DNA from: Roseomonas sp.
GTDB taxonomy: Bacteria; Pseudomonadota; Alphaproteobacteria; Acetobacterales; Acetobacteraceae
DNA: 64,000 nt
Assembly (NCBI GenBank): GCA_020249285.1
Contig: JADCFX010000008.1
Coordinates: forward strand, 124,001 to 188,000
Direction of reading: 5' to 3'
The position numbers were made by a program, and so were the translations under genes. The notes under the pieces were generated by a model that searched no databases, was not told where the DNA came from, and saw only the letters and a list, made by a program, of their open reading frames with translations. Below are positions 27,504 through 37,239 of this stretch, in pieces (within the stretch, counting starts at the first letter, position 1; each line of letters starts with the position of its first letter).

Positions 27504-28868
27504 ATGGGTGAAGCATTATCGGCCACGCAAATCCTGGGGCGTTTCGTCACTGAATCGCGGTTTGAAGCGCTGCCGGAGGCGCTGCGCCATGAAGGGCGGC
27601 GTTCCATCCTCAATCACGTGGGCTGCGCCTTGGGTGTCGCGCGTGATCCGGCGGTGATTACGGCGCTTGAGATCATGCGCGATGCATCGGGCAAGCAAAG
27701 CGCAACCGTGCTTGGCCAGCGCGATAGGCTTGGCGTGATGGAGGCGGCTTTCGTCAATGCCATTGCGTCCAATCTGCTGGATTATGATGACACGCATCTG
27801 CGCACCGTGATGCACCCAAGCGCGCCGGTCGCCCCCGTGGCCTTGGCGCTTGGCGAAGAAACCGGTGCCAGCGGGGCCGAGGTTTTGCATGCCTTTCTGT
27901 TGGGCGCGGAAATTGCCTGCCGCATCGGCAATGCTGTCTCACCGGGGCATTACGCGCGGGGCTGGCACATTACCGCAAGCTGCGGAGTCTTCGGCGCGGC
28001 GGCAGCGGCGGCGCGGCTCATGCGGCTTTCGGCAGACCAAACCGCAGATGCGCTTGGCATCGCCGCCAGCCAATCCGGCAGCATCGTGGAAAATCTGGCG
28101 ACAGCGGCGAAGAATATCGGCGTCGGCAATGCGGCACGTAACGGCATATTAGCCGCGCGCTTCGCCGCCCGCGGCTATCGAGCGGCGCCCCTTGCCATTG
28201 AAGGGCCGCTGGGCTGGGCGCGCGCCATGGGGGATGAACCCGTGCTGGCCGAAATCACCGAAGGGCTCGGCCAGCGCTGGGAAATCGCGCGCAACACCTA
28301 TAAGCCCTATGCGGCGGGGATTGTGTTTCATGCAGTGATTGATGCCTGCCTGGCGCTGCACGAACAGCTTGGCGCGGCGGTGGCGCAAATCACGCGCGTG
28401 ACGGTCGCCGGCGATGCGCTTTTGCTGGCACGCGGAGATCGAGAAGTGCGCAATGAACGCGACACACGCGTCAGTATTCATCACTGCGCCGCGATTACGC
28501 TGCTGCTTGGCCGCGCTGATGTGGCGGATTTTGAGATGCTCGCTGTGCAGGATGCTTCCCTCGCGGCGCTCCGAGCAAAAGTGGTGGCGGAATGCGATGC
28601 CAACCTGCCGCGCGGTGCAGCGCGCGTGACCGTCACGCTTGCTGATGGCAGCACGCACCAGGCTTATGTGGAACATCCGCGCGGCAGTGCGGAACGGCCG
28701 CTGAGTGATGACGAACTCTCGGCCAAATACCGCGCCAATGCGGCGATCGGCGGCACCACGGCTGATGTGGAAGGGCAGATTACGGCGCTATGGGCGTTGG
28801 ATAGGTCAGCTTCCATTGCGCCGCTGATGGCGCTGCTCAGTAGCCCGGCGCGCAATGCAGTAGGGTAA
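27504..28868 (+). CDS. MmgE/PrpD family protein (second copy)
   Basis: The 454-residue paralogue of the protein on the other side of the locus has ILNHVGCALGVA, NAIASNLLDYDDTH, HPSAPVAPVALALGEE, HITASCGVFGAAAAAARLM and KPYAAGIVFHAVIDACLAL. It is closer to the aconitate-decarboxylase-like branch, where HP-SAP and K-PYP type motifs line the active site. The reaction is unknown. It ends the rightward unit. Its last 32 bases overlap the 3' end of the convergent small gene. Confidence 0.87.
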   Translation: MGEALSATQILGRFVTESRFEALPEALRHEGRRSILNHVGCALGVARDPAVITALEIMRDASGKQSATVLGQRDRLGVMEAAFVNAIASNLLDYDDTHLRTVMHPSAPVAPVALALGEETGASGAEVLHAFLLGAEIACRIGNAVSPGHYARGWHITASCGVFGAAAAAARLMRLSADQTADALGIAASQSGSIVENLATAAKNIGVGNAARNGILAARFAARGYRAAPLAIEGPLGWARAMGDEPVLAEITEGLGQRWEIARNTYKPYAAGIVFHAVIDACLALHEQLGAAVAQITRVTVAGDALLLARGDREVRNERDTRVSIHHCAAITLLLGRADVADFEMLAVQDASLAALRAKVVAECDANLPRGAARVTVTLADGSTHQAYVEHPRGSAERPLSDDELSAKYRANAAIGGTTADVEGQITALWALDRSASIAPLMALLSSPARNAVG

Positions 28869-29298
28869 AGCCGGCCGAGGTGATCACCAGGTCAATCTTA
28901 TCCGGTGTGGTCCAGCCGATATCTTGTTCACCACTGCGCGGGTCCTGATCATCAAACTCCGGCGGACCGAAGCGCGCGATCAACCGCTGGCGCAGCACGT
29001 CACCCTGTGCCGCAGCGCCACGGCCTGAAACACACGCCAAACCGCCGGTTTCTGTATCGAAGCCAAAGGCGATATTCATGCGCAGCCCCTCCACGCTGAA
29101 GACGCCACGCGCGCGATATTCCACCCGCGCATCCATCATGCGCCGTTCGGCTGGCGTCAGGCTGCGCACCGCGCGGCGCGATGCAGTCACCGCCTGCGCT
29201 TCATTCATGCCCCAGCGCGTATATTCCCAAGCCGCATCAGCGGGCGCAGCAAGCACCAGTAGCATCAGGGCAATCAGGCCATGACGGGCCAATTTCAT
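28837..29298 (-). CDS. Exported protein of unknown function
   Basis: The 153-residue protein has a clear Sec signal (HGLIALMLLVLAAPADA) followed by AWEYTRWGMNEAQAV, a start common in small periplasmic proteins of alphaproteobacteria. I do not recognise a domain. Two cysteines in the mature part (ACVSG and LHCAPGY) could form a disulfide. No strong ribosome site precedes the ATG. The 3' end overlaps the convergent MmgE/PrpD gene by 32 bases. Confidence 0.65.
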   Translation of the reverse strand: MKLARHGLIALMLLVLAAPADAAWEYTRWGMNEAQAVTASRRAVRSLTPAERRMMDARVEYRARGVFSVEGLRMNIAFGFDTETGGLACVSGRGAAAQGDVLRQRLIARFGPPEFDDQDPRSGEQDIGWTTPDKIDLVITSAGFTLLHCAPGY

Positions 29299-29410
29299 GC
29301 GGCAATTCCGGGCGGCGCCCGACCTCTGACTTTTCCGGGCTTCCTATAGCGCGAAATGCGTGATCTGGCGCGCGGTGTAGTCGGCGCTTAGAGTATGCGC
29401 TTGGCGTACC

Positions 29411-30388
29411 TCATGGCCAAACAGGCACACTATCCAGCCCCGCAGTTTCCGGCAGGCCGCAGACCAGGTTCGCGTTCTGCATCGCTTGGCCGGCCGCCCC
29501 CTTACCGAGATTATCAACCACGCCCATTGCGATCACCAAGTTGCGCTCTGGGTCCGCCGCGTAGCTGACGAAGGCAAGGTTCGACCCGGTTGCCCATTTG
29601 GTCTGCGGTGGCTTGTCGGTCACGCGAACAAAGGCCCGCCCGGCATAGAAGCGTCGCGCCGCCTCCAAGCACTGGTCCGTGGTAGCGCGGCCTCGGCAGT
29701 AGATGGTCGCAAGTATGCCACGGGTCATTGGCACCAGATGGGGCGTAAACACCAGCCCGGCGGCGCTACTGCCGCTCAGCCGCTCAATCGTCCTCGCCAT
29801 CTCGGGCATGTGGGTGTGCTTGAGCAGACCATAGGGCACTAGGTTCTCATTGCTCTCGGCATAGCCGAATCTGCTGTCGGCGCCGCCCCGACCAGCGCCG
29901 GAGATACCGGTCTTGGCGTCAATGACGATGTTGCCAGGTTCGATCAGCTTTTCGGCCAGTAATGGCGCCAGCGCGGTAAGCGTCGCCGCAGGAAAGCAGC
30001 CGGGATTGGCAATGCGGGTCTGACCCTCGATCTGCGCTGGCCACACATCGGCCAGGCCATAGGCCCAACCTTCAACATAGCGATGATCGCCACCGATATC
30101 CACGATCTTCACGCCCTTGGGGACACGCGCCAGCGCCTCGGCCGAACTGCCCGTGGGTAGCGAGGCGAACAGCACGTCGAGCTTCGGGAGCATCGCAGGG
30201 TCCCATTTCTCGATCATCAACTCGGCCAGCTTGGCTGGCGCACCGGGGAAGCGGTCCCCCAAGCGGCTGCCGACACTACCTTCACCGGCAGCGTAGATCA
30301 GTTCGAAAGACGGGTGGTTCGCGACCAGGCGCATCGCCTCGCCGCCGCCAAAACCGCTGATCCCGACAATGCCAATCCGAATGCTCAT
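29411..30388 (-). CDS. argC: N-acetyl-gamma-glutamyl-phosphate reductase
   Basis: The 325-residue protein is a type 1 ArgC, which reduces N-acetylglutamyl phosphate in arginine synthesis. It has GIVGISGFGGGEAMRLV for NADP, the active-site Cys in IANPGCFPAATL, GISGAGRGG, HTHMPEMARTIERL, and the C-terminal GVVDNLGKGAAGQAMQN. The start overlaps the upstream GNAT gene by four bases (ATGA), so it is translated from the same message, behind the putative arginine attenuator. Codon choice appears to differ from neighbouring genes. It may be a second argC; whether the genome has another copy cannot be seen. Confidence 0.9.
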   Translation of the reverse strand: MSIRIGIVGISGFGGGEAMRLVANHPSFELIYAAGEGSVGSRLGDRFPGAPAKLAELMIEKWDPAMLPKLDVLFASLPTGSSAEALARVPKGVKIVDIGGDHRYVEGWAYGLADVWPAQIEGQTRIANPGCFPAATLTALAPLLAEKLIEPGNIVIDAKTGISGAGRGGADSRFGYAESNENLVPYGLLKHTHMPEMARTIERLSGSSAAGLVFTPHLVPMTRGILATIYCRGRATTDQCLEAARRFYAGRAFVRVTDKPPQTKWATGSNLAFVSYAADPERNLVIAMGVVDNLGKGAAGQAMQNANLVCGLPETAGLDSVPVWP

Positions 30389-30933
30389 GGTGATGTCCTG
30401 TTGCTGGAGTGCTCGTCGGCTGCGGCTTCGAGGCGCTTGCTCATATGCACGGCAACCCCGAACTGCGGATGCTGCTCCTCGCGGTCCACCCGGTAGCCAA
30501 GCCGGCTGTAGAGTCGCAGATTCTCGGCAAAGAGCGCGTTGGTGTAGAGTCGCATTTCGCTCAGATTGAGGGTTCGTGCGACCTCCTCCGCATGCGCCAT
30601 CATGGCGCGGCCATAGCCCCTTCCCTGGTAGTTTGGCGCGACCGCGACGTTGACGATCAGCAGATGGTCAGCCTTTGGCGCCATTTCGATCAGCGCCACG
30701 GCTTCGCCGCCCACCTGTAGCAAGTCTATCAGGTGGTCGCGCAGTGCCGCGTCGTAGTCCGCGGTCATCGGCCGCGGCTCGCGCCCGAGCACGGGCACCC
30801 ACTTCGCGTAGGCCGCGCGGGTTAATTCGCGGACGGTCACCGCATCAGCGATGGTGGCGCGCCGCACTGTTTTGTGTCCGGCATCTTTAGATGCTTGTGA
30901 AGGATCGGGGTGGGCGGAGTCGCTGTTCTGCAC
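30385..30933 (-). CDS. GNAT family N-acetyltransferase
   Basis: The 182-residue GNAT has the acetyl-CoA loop VAVAPNYQGRGYGRAMM and a C-terminal RLYTNALFAENLRLYSRLGY helix. It starts at GTG 30933, which has AGGGA six bases upstream. The frame is open back to an ATG at 30993, but that lies inside the terminator hairpin and is unlikely. The substrate is unknown; coupling to argC suggests a link to arginine or N-acetylated intermediates, but I do not claim N-acetylglutamate synthase activity. It is the first structural gene after the leader at 31042-31137. Confidence 0.82.
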   Translation of the reverse strand: MQNSDSAHPDPSQASKDAGHKTVRRATIADAVTVRELTRAAYAKWVPVLGREPRPMTADYDAALRDHLIDLLQVGGEAVALIEMAPKADHLLIVNVAVAPNYQGRGYGRAMMAHAEEVARTLNLSEMRLYTNALFAENLRLYSRLGYRVDREEQHPQFGVAVHMSKRLEAAADEHSSNRTSP

Positions 30934-30953
30934 GGTGTTTCCCTGTGATCTGA

Positions 30954-30990
30954 GCAAAGAAAAACCCCCAAGCCAGGGGCTGCGGGGGTT
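30954..30990 (-). terminator. Intrinsic terminator of a putative arginine attenuator
   Basis: On the minus strand an outer stem AACCCCC (30990-30984) pairs with GGGGGTT (30969-30963). An inner stem AGCC pairs with GGCT around a CCT loop. TTTCTTT follows directly. This is a strong Rho-independent terminator placed between a leader ORF and the GNAT–argC genes, where full termination would silence the operon. The left arm (30984-30978) can instead pair with GGCTGCG at 31072-31066, giving an antiterminator. Confidence 0.85.
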
Positions 30991-31041
30991 CATAGATGCG
31001 GGCTGATGCCGCCTCGGCGGTGGACCGCTACGGGGCGGGCC

Positions 31042-31137
31042 TCACCGGGGAGGGGCTTGTCTGCACGCAGCCACAGAAGCCGCCGCTGAGAAGCAGCGAC
31101 GGCGTCGGTTAGGAATGCGGAGGCAAGATTGATCCAT
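31042..31137 (-). CDS. Putative arginine-rich leader peptide of the GNAT–argC operon
   Basis: The 31-codon ORF encodes MDQSCLRIPNRRRRC... and has four consecutive arginine codons, CGA CGC CGT CGC, at 31107-31096. These codons overlap a hairpin: 31103-31094 pairs with 31088-31079 around a CTTCT loop. The ORF stops 52 bases before the terminator stem. No ribosome site precedes the ATG, but the predicted transcription start falls one to two bases before it, so it may be leaderless, as reported for trpL in Sinorhizobium. The pattern is that of ribosome-mediated attenuation sensing arginyl-tRNA. The assignment is by structure only. Confidence 0.65.
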   Translation of the reverse strand: MDQSCLRIPNRRRRCFSAAASVAACRQAPPR

Positions 31138-31144
31138 AACACAA

Positions 31145-31174
31145 ACGGTAGTGGTCCGCTGGCAGGTCTGTCAA
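31145..31174 (-). promoter_or_regulatory. Sigma-70-type promoter of the arginine leader operon
   Basis: A consensus -35 box TTGACA (31174-31169) is followed after 18 bases by TACCGT (31150-31145), which matches the -10 box at its first, second and last positions. The expected start site is about 31138, one base before the leader ATG. Apart from promoter, leader and terminator, the 356-base space 30934-31289 holds only the degenerate SEC-C tail at 31216-31260. Confidence 0.6.
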
Positions 31175-31215
31175 CGCGGATTTTTGGACGCGCCCCCAAT
31201 TGGCTGGAAAACGCT

Positions 31216-31260
31216 CTAAGCCCGTCCGTGACAAGCCTTGTATTTCTTGGCCGGCCTGAC
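31216..31260 (-). pseudogene. Degenerate copy of the secA 3' end (SEC-C motif tail)
   Basis: Read on the minus strand, this encodes ...AKKYKACHGRA followed by TAG. The true SecA ends [10 protein letters not shown] followed by TGA about 0.9 kb away at 32129. Eight of the last ten residues match, and by eye about 29 of 37 bases match across the end of the gene. The cysteine pair further upstream (CPCGSG) is lost. I read it as a remnant of a duplicated secA end flanking the GST gene. A decayed separate SEC-C protein is the alternative. Confidence 0.5.
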
Positions 31261-31289
31261 CTTTGCCGGAAGATCGGGCCTATAGCCGA

Positions 31290-31931
31290 CTAATCTTGCG
31301 TTTGGCCCGGCACCGTTTCGTCGGGCGAGGCGCGGGCCTTCACGAACTCTTCTGTGGCCTCGCAATGGAGTGCGAGGTGGTGCAGCTTCGGATACTTGTC
31401 CGCCGGAAACATATCGGGCACGCGCATCTTCATGTAGCCGAGCAGGCAGCCGGTGGTGATATCGGCCTGCGTCATCTTCCCGTCAAAGAACCAAGGCGCG
31501 CCGCAGTCATGCTCAAGTTTGTGGAGGGCGGCCGTAATCTGCTGCATCATCCGCTTCTCGAAGTCGCGGTTGATGTGTTTGTCGCTGTGGAATAGTCGCT
31601 GGTAGGACAGCGCAACGCACTTGTCCATCAACCCATGCGCCAGCACCACCGCCTGCAGCACCTTGCGCCGCTCCGGCCCATGCGGCGGCGTCAGCGCGCG
31701 GGCTGGTCCCGCCATCTCGTCCAAGTGGTCGATGATGGCGGAGGAGTCGATCAATACCTCGCCCGATTCCAGAACCAGCGAAGGCACCCGCACCAATGGA
31801 TTGATCTTTTGCATCTCGTCCATGTCGCGGAACACCGAGATCGGATTGCGCGTGTAGGGCATGCGGTAGTGATTGAGTGTCACCGCCACGCGCCGCGCGA
31901 AGGGAGAGTCGAACTGGCCCACGAGGATCAT
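31290..31931 (-). CDS. Glutathione S-transferase family protein
   Basis: The 213-residue protein has the thioredoxin-like N-terminal domain: GQFDSPFARRVAVTL, then KINPLVRVPSLVLESGEVLIDSSAIIDHLDE, with the glutathione-binding VPSL and DSSAI segments. An all-helical C-terminal domain follows (MTQADITTGCLLGYM). The active-site residue would be Ser in DSPFA. The substrate is unknown. The start at ATG 31931 matches the family N-terminus. The gene lies between secA and a degenerate copy of the secA 3' end, which suggests insertion or duplication at this site. Confidence 0.87.
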   Translation of the reverse strand: MILVGQFDSPFARRVAVTLNHYRMPYTRNPISVFRDMDEMQKINPLVRVPSLVLESGEVLIDSSAIIDHLDEMAGPARALTPPHGPERRKVLQAVVLAHGLMDKCVALSYQRLFHSDKHINRDFEKRMMQQITAALHKLEHDCGAPWFFDGKMTQADITTGCLLGYMKMRVPDMFPADKYPKLHHLALHCEATEEFVKARASPDETVPGQTQD

Positions 31932-31975
31932 GGTCAGAGCATAGTGCGACCAGGAAAGCCGCTCAAGCGCTTTCA

Positions 31976-32128
31976 TCAAGGCCGATGAACGTCCCGGAGC
32001 TTACCCAGTTCCGGGTCGTGGTCGAGGCTGGTGAGGGCGCGGCACAGCGAAATGAAAGGGTCCTTGCCCCGGAAGCGCTTGCCTAAAGCCTTTGCGAACC
32101 ACTTGGGAATAATGGACCAGCAAACGCC
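31976..32128 (-). other. Coding-like segment directly after the secA stop, origin unknown
   Basis: Directly after the secA stop and in the same frame, 50 sense codons run to a TGA. They read ...WSIIPKWFAKALGKRF... and ...LTSLDHDPELGKLRDVH. The composition (charged, aromatic, well mixed) looks like true protein rather than chance, yet no start codon is present in frame. I do not recognise a family. It could be the tail of a gene truncated when the secA end was duplicated. I see nothing else in the 31932-32128 gap. Confidence 0.3.
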
Positions 32129-34855
<2,727 letters not shown>

Positions 34856-35032
34856 CTGGCGCGTCAATCTCCGGCGGGCTCACGCCCGTTCGTGGCGCCG
34901 GGGCGCCTTAAGCATGTTTCGGATTGGCCGCAGAGATAGGCGCCCCCGGGGGGCGGGTCAACGCTTGCGCCTTGTGGGGAAGGGGCGCTTCGGCCATGTT
35001 CCGGGCCGATCACCAATTTGGGACCAGCCCCT

Positions 35033-35968
35033 ATGCGCCATTCGCGCGGCCCTGCCGCCTCTGCCCCCCTTCGCGCCACCCTGGCGCTGCTGCTGGGGGT
35101 GGCCTTTGCCCAGCCCGGCCTGGCCCAACCCGCCCCGGCGGCCCCGCCGGCTGACCCCATCGTGGCCAAGGTGGATGGGGAGGAGATTCGCTTCTCAGAC
35201 CTTGCCAATACCGCCCAGGAATTGCCCGAGGAGTTGCGCGGCGCGCCGCCGCAAATGCTCTACCCGCTGCTGCTGGATCAAATGATCGCGGGGCGGGCCG
35301 TGGCGGCTGCTGCCCGCCGCGCGGGGCTGGATAAGGATGAAGCGGTCCGCGCGCGCATCCGCCGCGCCGAAGAACAGGAATTGCAGCAGGCCTATATCTC
35401 CCGCGAATTGGCCGGGCGCGTGACGGATGAACGCATCCGCGCGGCCTATGACGCTGAAATCCGCGCCCGCCCCGTGGAAGAAGAAGTGCGCGCCCGCCAT
35501 ATCCTGGTGCCGACAGAAACCGAAGCGCGGGAAGCCTTGGCCGAAATCCGCGCCGGGGCCGATTTCAACGCCGTGGCGCAGCGCCGTTCCGCCGGCCCTG
35601 GGGCGCGGGAAGGCGGGGACCTTGGCTTCTTCAAGCGCGGGGATATGGTGCCGGAATTCGCCGAAGCCGCCTTTGCGCTGCGGCCCGGCCAAACAAGCGC
35701 TGCGCCGGTGCGTAGCCCCTTTGGCTGGCACATCATCCGCGTGGATGAACGCCGTTCCTCCGCCCCTCCCGCCTTTGAGGAGGTGCGCGAAACCCTGCGC
35801 CAGCGCCTGTTCGAGGCCGAAATCAATACCGTGGTGGAACGCGCGCGCAGCACCGCGAAGATCGAGCGTTTCAACCTGGATGGGACGGTGCCGCGCGCCC
35901 TTGACGCGGCGGAACCGCCCGCCCCCACCGCCCCGGCGGGTCGCCCCGCCGCCCCTACTCGTCGCTAA
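35033..35968 (+). CDS. PpiC/SurA-type periplasmic peptidyl-prolyl isomerase
   Basis: The 311-residue protein has a signal peptide (LALLLGVAFAQPGLA), a helical chaperone region and one parvulin domain (about residues 148-245). The parvulin signature is RARHILVPTETEA, ...GGDLGFFKRGDMVPEFAEAAF and PFGWHIIRVDER. It probably helps fold exported or outer-membrane proteins. The C-terminal 30 residues are Pro/Ala-rich. The secA / PpiC / argJ order is conserved in related alphaproteobacteria. The next gene, argJ, begins 15 bases later. Confidence 0.9.
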   Translation: MRHSRGPAASAPLRATLALLLGVAFAQPGLAQPAPAAPPADPIVAKVDGEEIRFSDLANTAQELPEELRGAPPQMLYPLLLDQMIAGRAVAAAARRAGLDKDEAVRARIRRAEEQELQQAYISRELAGRVTDERIRAAYDAEIRARPVEEEVRARHILVPTETEAREALAEIRAGADFNAVAQRRSAGPGAREGGDLGFFKRGDMVPEFAEAAFALRPGQTSAAPVRSPFGWHIIRVDERRSSAPPAFEEVRETLRQRLFEAEINTVVERARSTAKIERFNLDGTVPRALDAAEPPAPTAPAGRPAAPTRR

Positions 35969-35983
35969 ACATGGAGAAGCCCC

Positions 35984-37222
35984 ATGGCCGGACATGATAT
36001 CGCCACCTCACCACTCGCTTTGCCGCTGCCGGAAATGCCACCCATCGCTGGGGTGCGCGTGGCATCGGGCCGTGCCGCGATTCGCTACAAGGATCGCGAT
36101 GATGTGACCGTGATGGCCTTCCCAACGGGCACGACCGTGGCCGGGGTTTTCACCCGCAATCGCTGCCCAGGCGCGCCGGTGGATTGGTGCCGCGGCGCCC
36201 TGCCCGGTGGCAAGGCGCGTGGCCTGGTGGTGACAGCCGGCAACTCCAATGTCTTTACCGGCCGTGCCGGGCGCCAAACCTGTGAGGAAACCGCCAAGGC
36301 CGCCGCCGCGATCCTCGGCTGCAAGCCAAAGGAAATCTTTTTGGCGTCCACCGGCGTGATTGGCGAAAAACTACCCACCGAAAAGCTGATCGCCGCCCTG
36401 CCGCGCGTTTTTGAAGCGGCTGCGGAACGTGATTGGCAGGGTGCCGCGAAGGCCATCATGACCACCGATACCTTCGCGAAGGGCGCCATTCGCAAGGCGC
36501 GCATTGGGGATGCGGAAGTGACCATCGCCGGCATTGCCAAGGGCAGCGGCATGATCGCGCCCGATATGGCGACCATGCTGTCCTTCCTGGCGACTGATGC
36601 AAAGATCCCCGCCGCCGCTTTGCAAGCGCTATTGAAGAAGGGCGTTGATCGTTCCTTCAATTGCGTGACGGTGGATTCTGATACCTCCACTTCCGACACC
36701 GTGATGGTTTTCGCGACCGGTACGGCGAAGCATCCCCGCGTGCCGGCGGAAGGTGGCGCGGTGTTGAAGGATTTCGCCCGCGCCTTGAATGAAGTGCTGA
36801 TGGAATTGGCGCTGATGGTGGCGCGTGATGGTGAAGGCGCGCAGAAGCTGATCCAGATCAACGTGACCGGCGCCACCACAGCGCGTTCGGCGCATCGCAT
36901 TGCCATGTCCATCGCTAATTCGCCTTTGGTGAAAACCGCGATTGCTGGGGAAGATGCGAATTGGGGCCGCATTGTCATGGCTGTCGGCAAGGCCGGTGAG
37001 CCCGCGGATCGTGACAAGCTTTCCGTCAATGTCGGCGGCGTCTGGATGGCGCGCGATGGCGGCGTGGTAGATGGCTATGATGAAGCGCCCGTCGTTAAGC
37101 ACATGAAGGGGCGCGAGGTAGAGATCACCGTGGATATCGGCCTTGGCAAGGGCAAATCCACGGTTTGGACCTGCGATCTGACGCATGGCTATATCGACAT
37201 CAATGGCAGTTACCGGAGCTGA
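35984..37222 (+). CDS. argJ: Bifunctional ornithine acetyltransferase / N-acetylglutamate synthase
   Basis: The 412-residue enzyme recycles the acetyl group in arginine synthesis and can also use acetyl-CoA to make N-acetylglutamate. The self-cleavage site is intact: KGSGMIAPDMATMLSF, with the nucleophile Thr197. TAGNSNVFTG, STGVIGEKLP and GEDANWGRI are also family marks, and the C-terminus DLTHGYIDINGSYRS is normal. GGAG precedes the ATG. It is 5.6 kb from argC, on the opposite strand, with no sign of shared regulation. Confidence 0.96.
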   Translation: MAGHDIATSPLALPLPEMPPIAGVRVASGRAAIRYKDRDDVTVMAFPTGTTVAGVFTRNRCPGAPVDWCRGALPGGKARGLVVTAGNSNVFTGRAGRQTCEETAKAAAAILGCKPKEIFLASTGVIGEKLPTEKLIAALPRVFEAAAERDWQGAAKAIMTTDTFAKGAIRKARIGDAEVTIAGIAKGSGMIAPDMATMLSFLATDAKIPAAALQALLKKGVDRSFNCVTVDSDTSTSDTVMVFATGTAKHPRVPAEGGAVLKDFARALNEVLMELALMVARDGEGAQKLIQINVTGATTARSAHRIAMSIANSPLVKTAIAGEDANWGRIVMAVGKAGEPADRDKLSVNVGGVWMARDGGVVDGYDEAPVVKHMKGREVEITVDIGLGKGKSTVWTCDLTHGYIDINGSYRS

Positions 37223-37239
37223 CGCGCCGTAGCGCTGCC

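Noticed and set aside
30933..30993. An ATG at 30993 as start of the GNAT protein
   Set aside because: It would place the first 15 codons inside the terminator hairpin and T-run. GTG 30933 has a proper ribosome site.
30990..31199. A 69-codon minus-strand ORF covering the arginine leader region in another frame
   Set aside because: It starts upstream of the predicted promoter and runs into the terminator hairpin. The 31-codon frame with the Arg run fits the regulatory layout far better.
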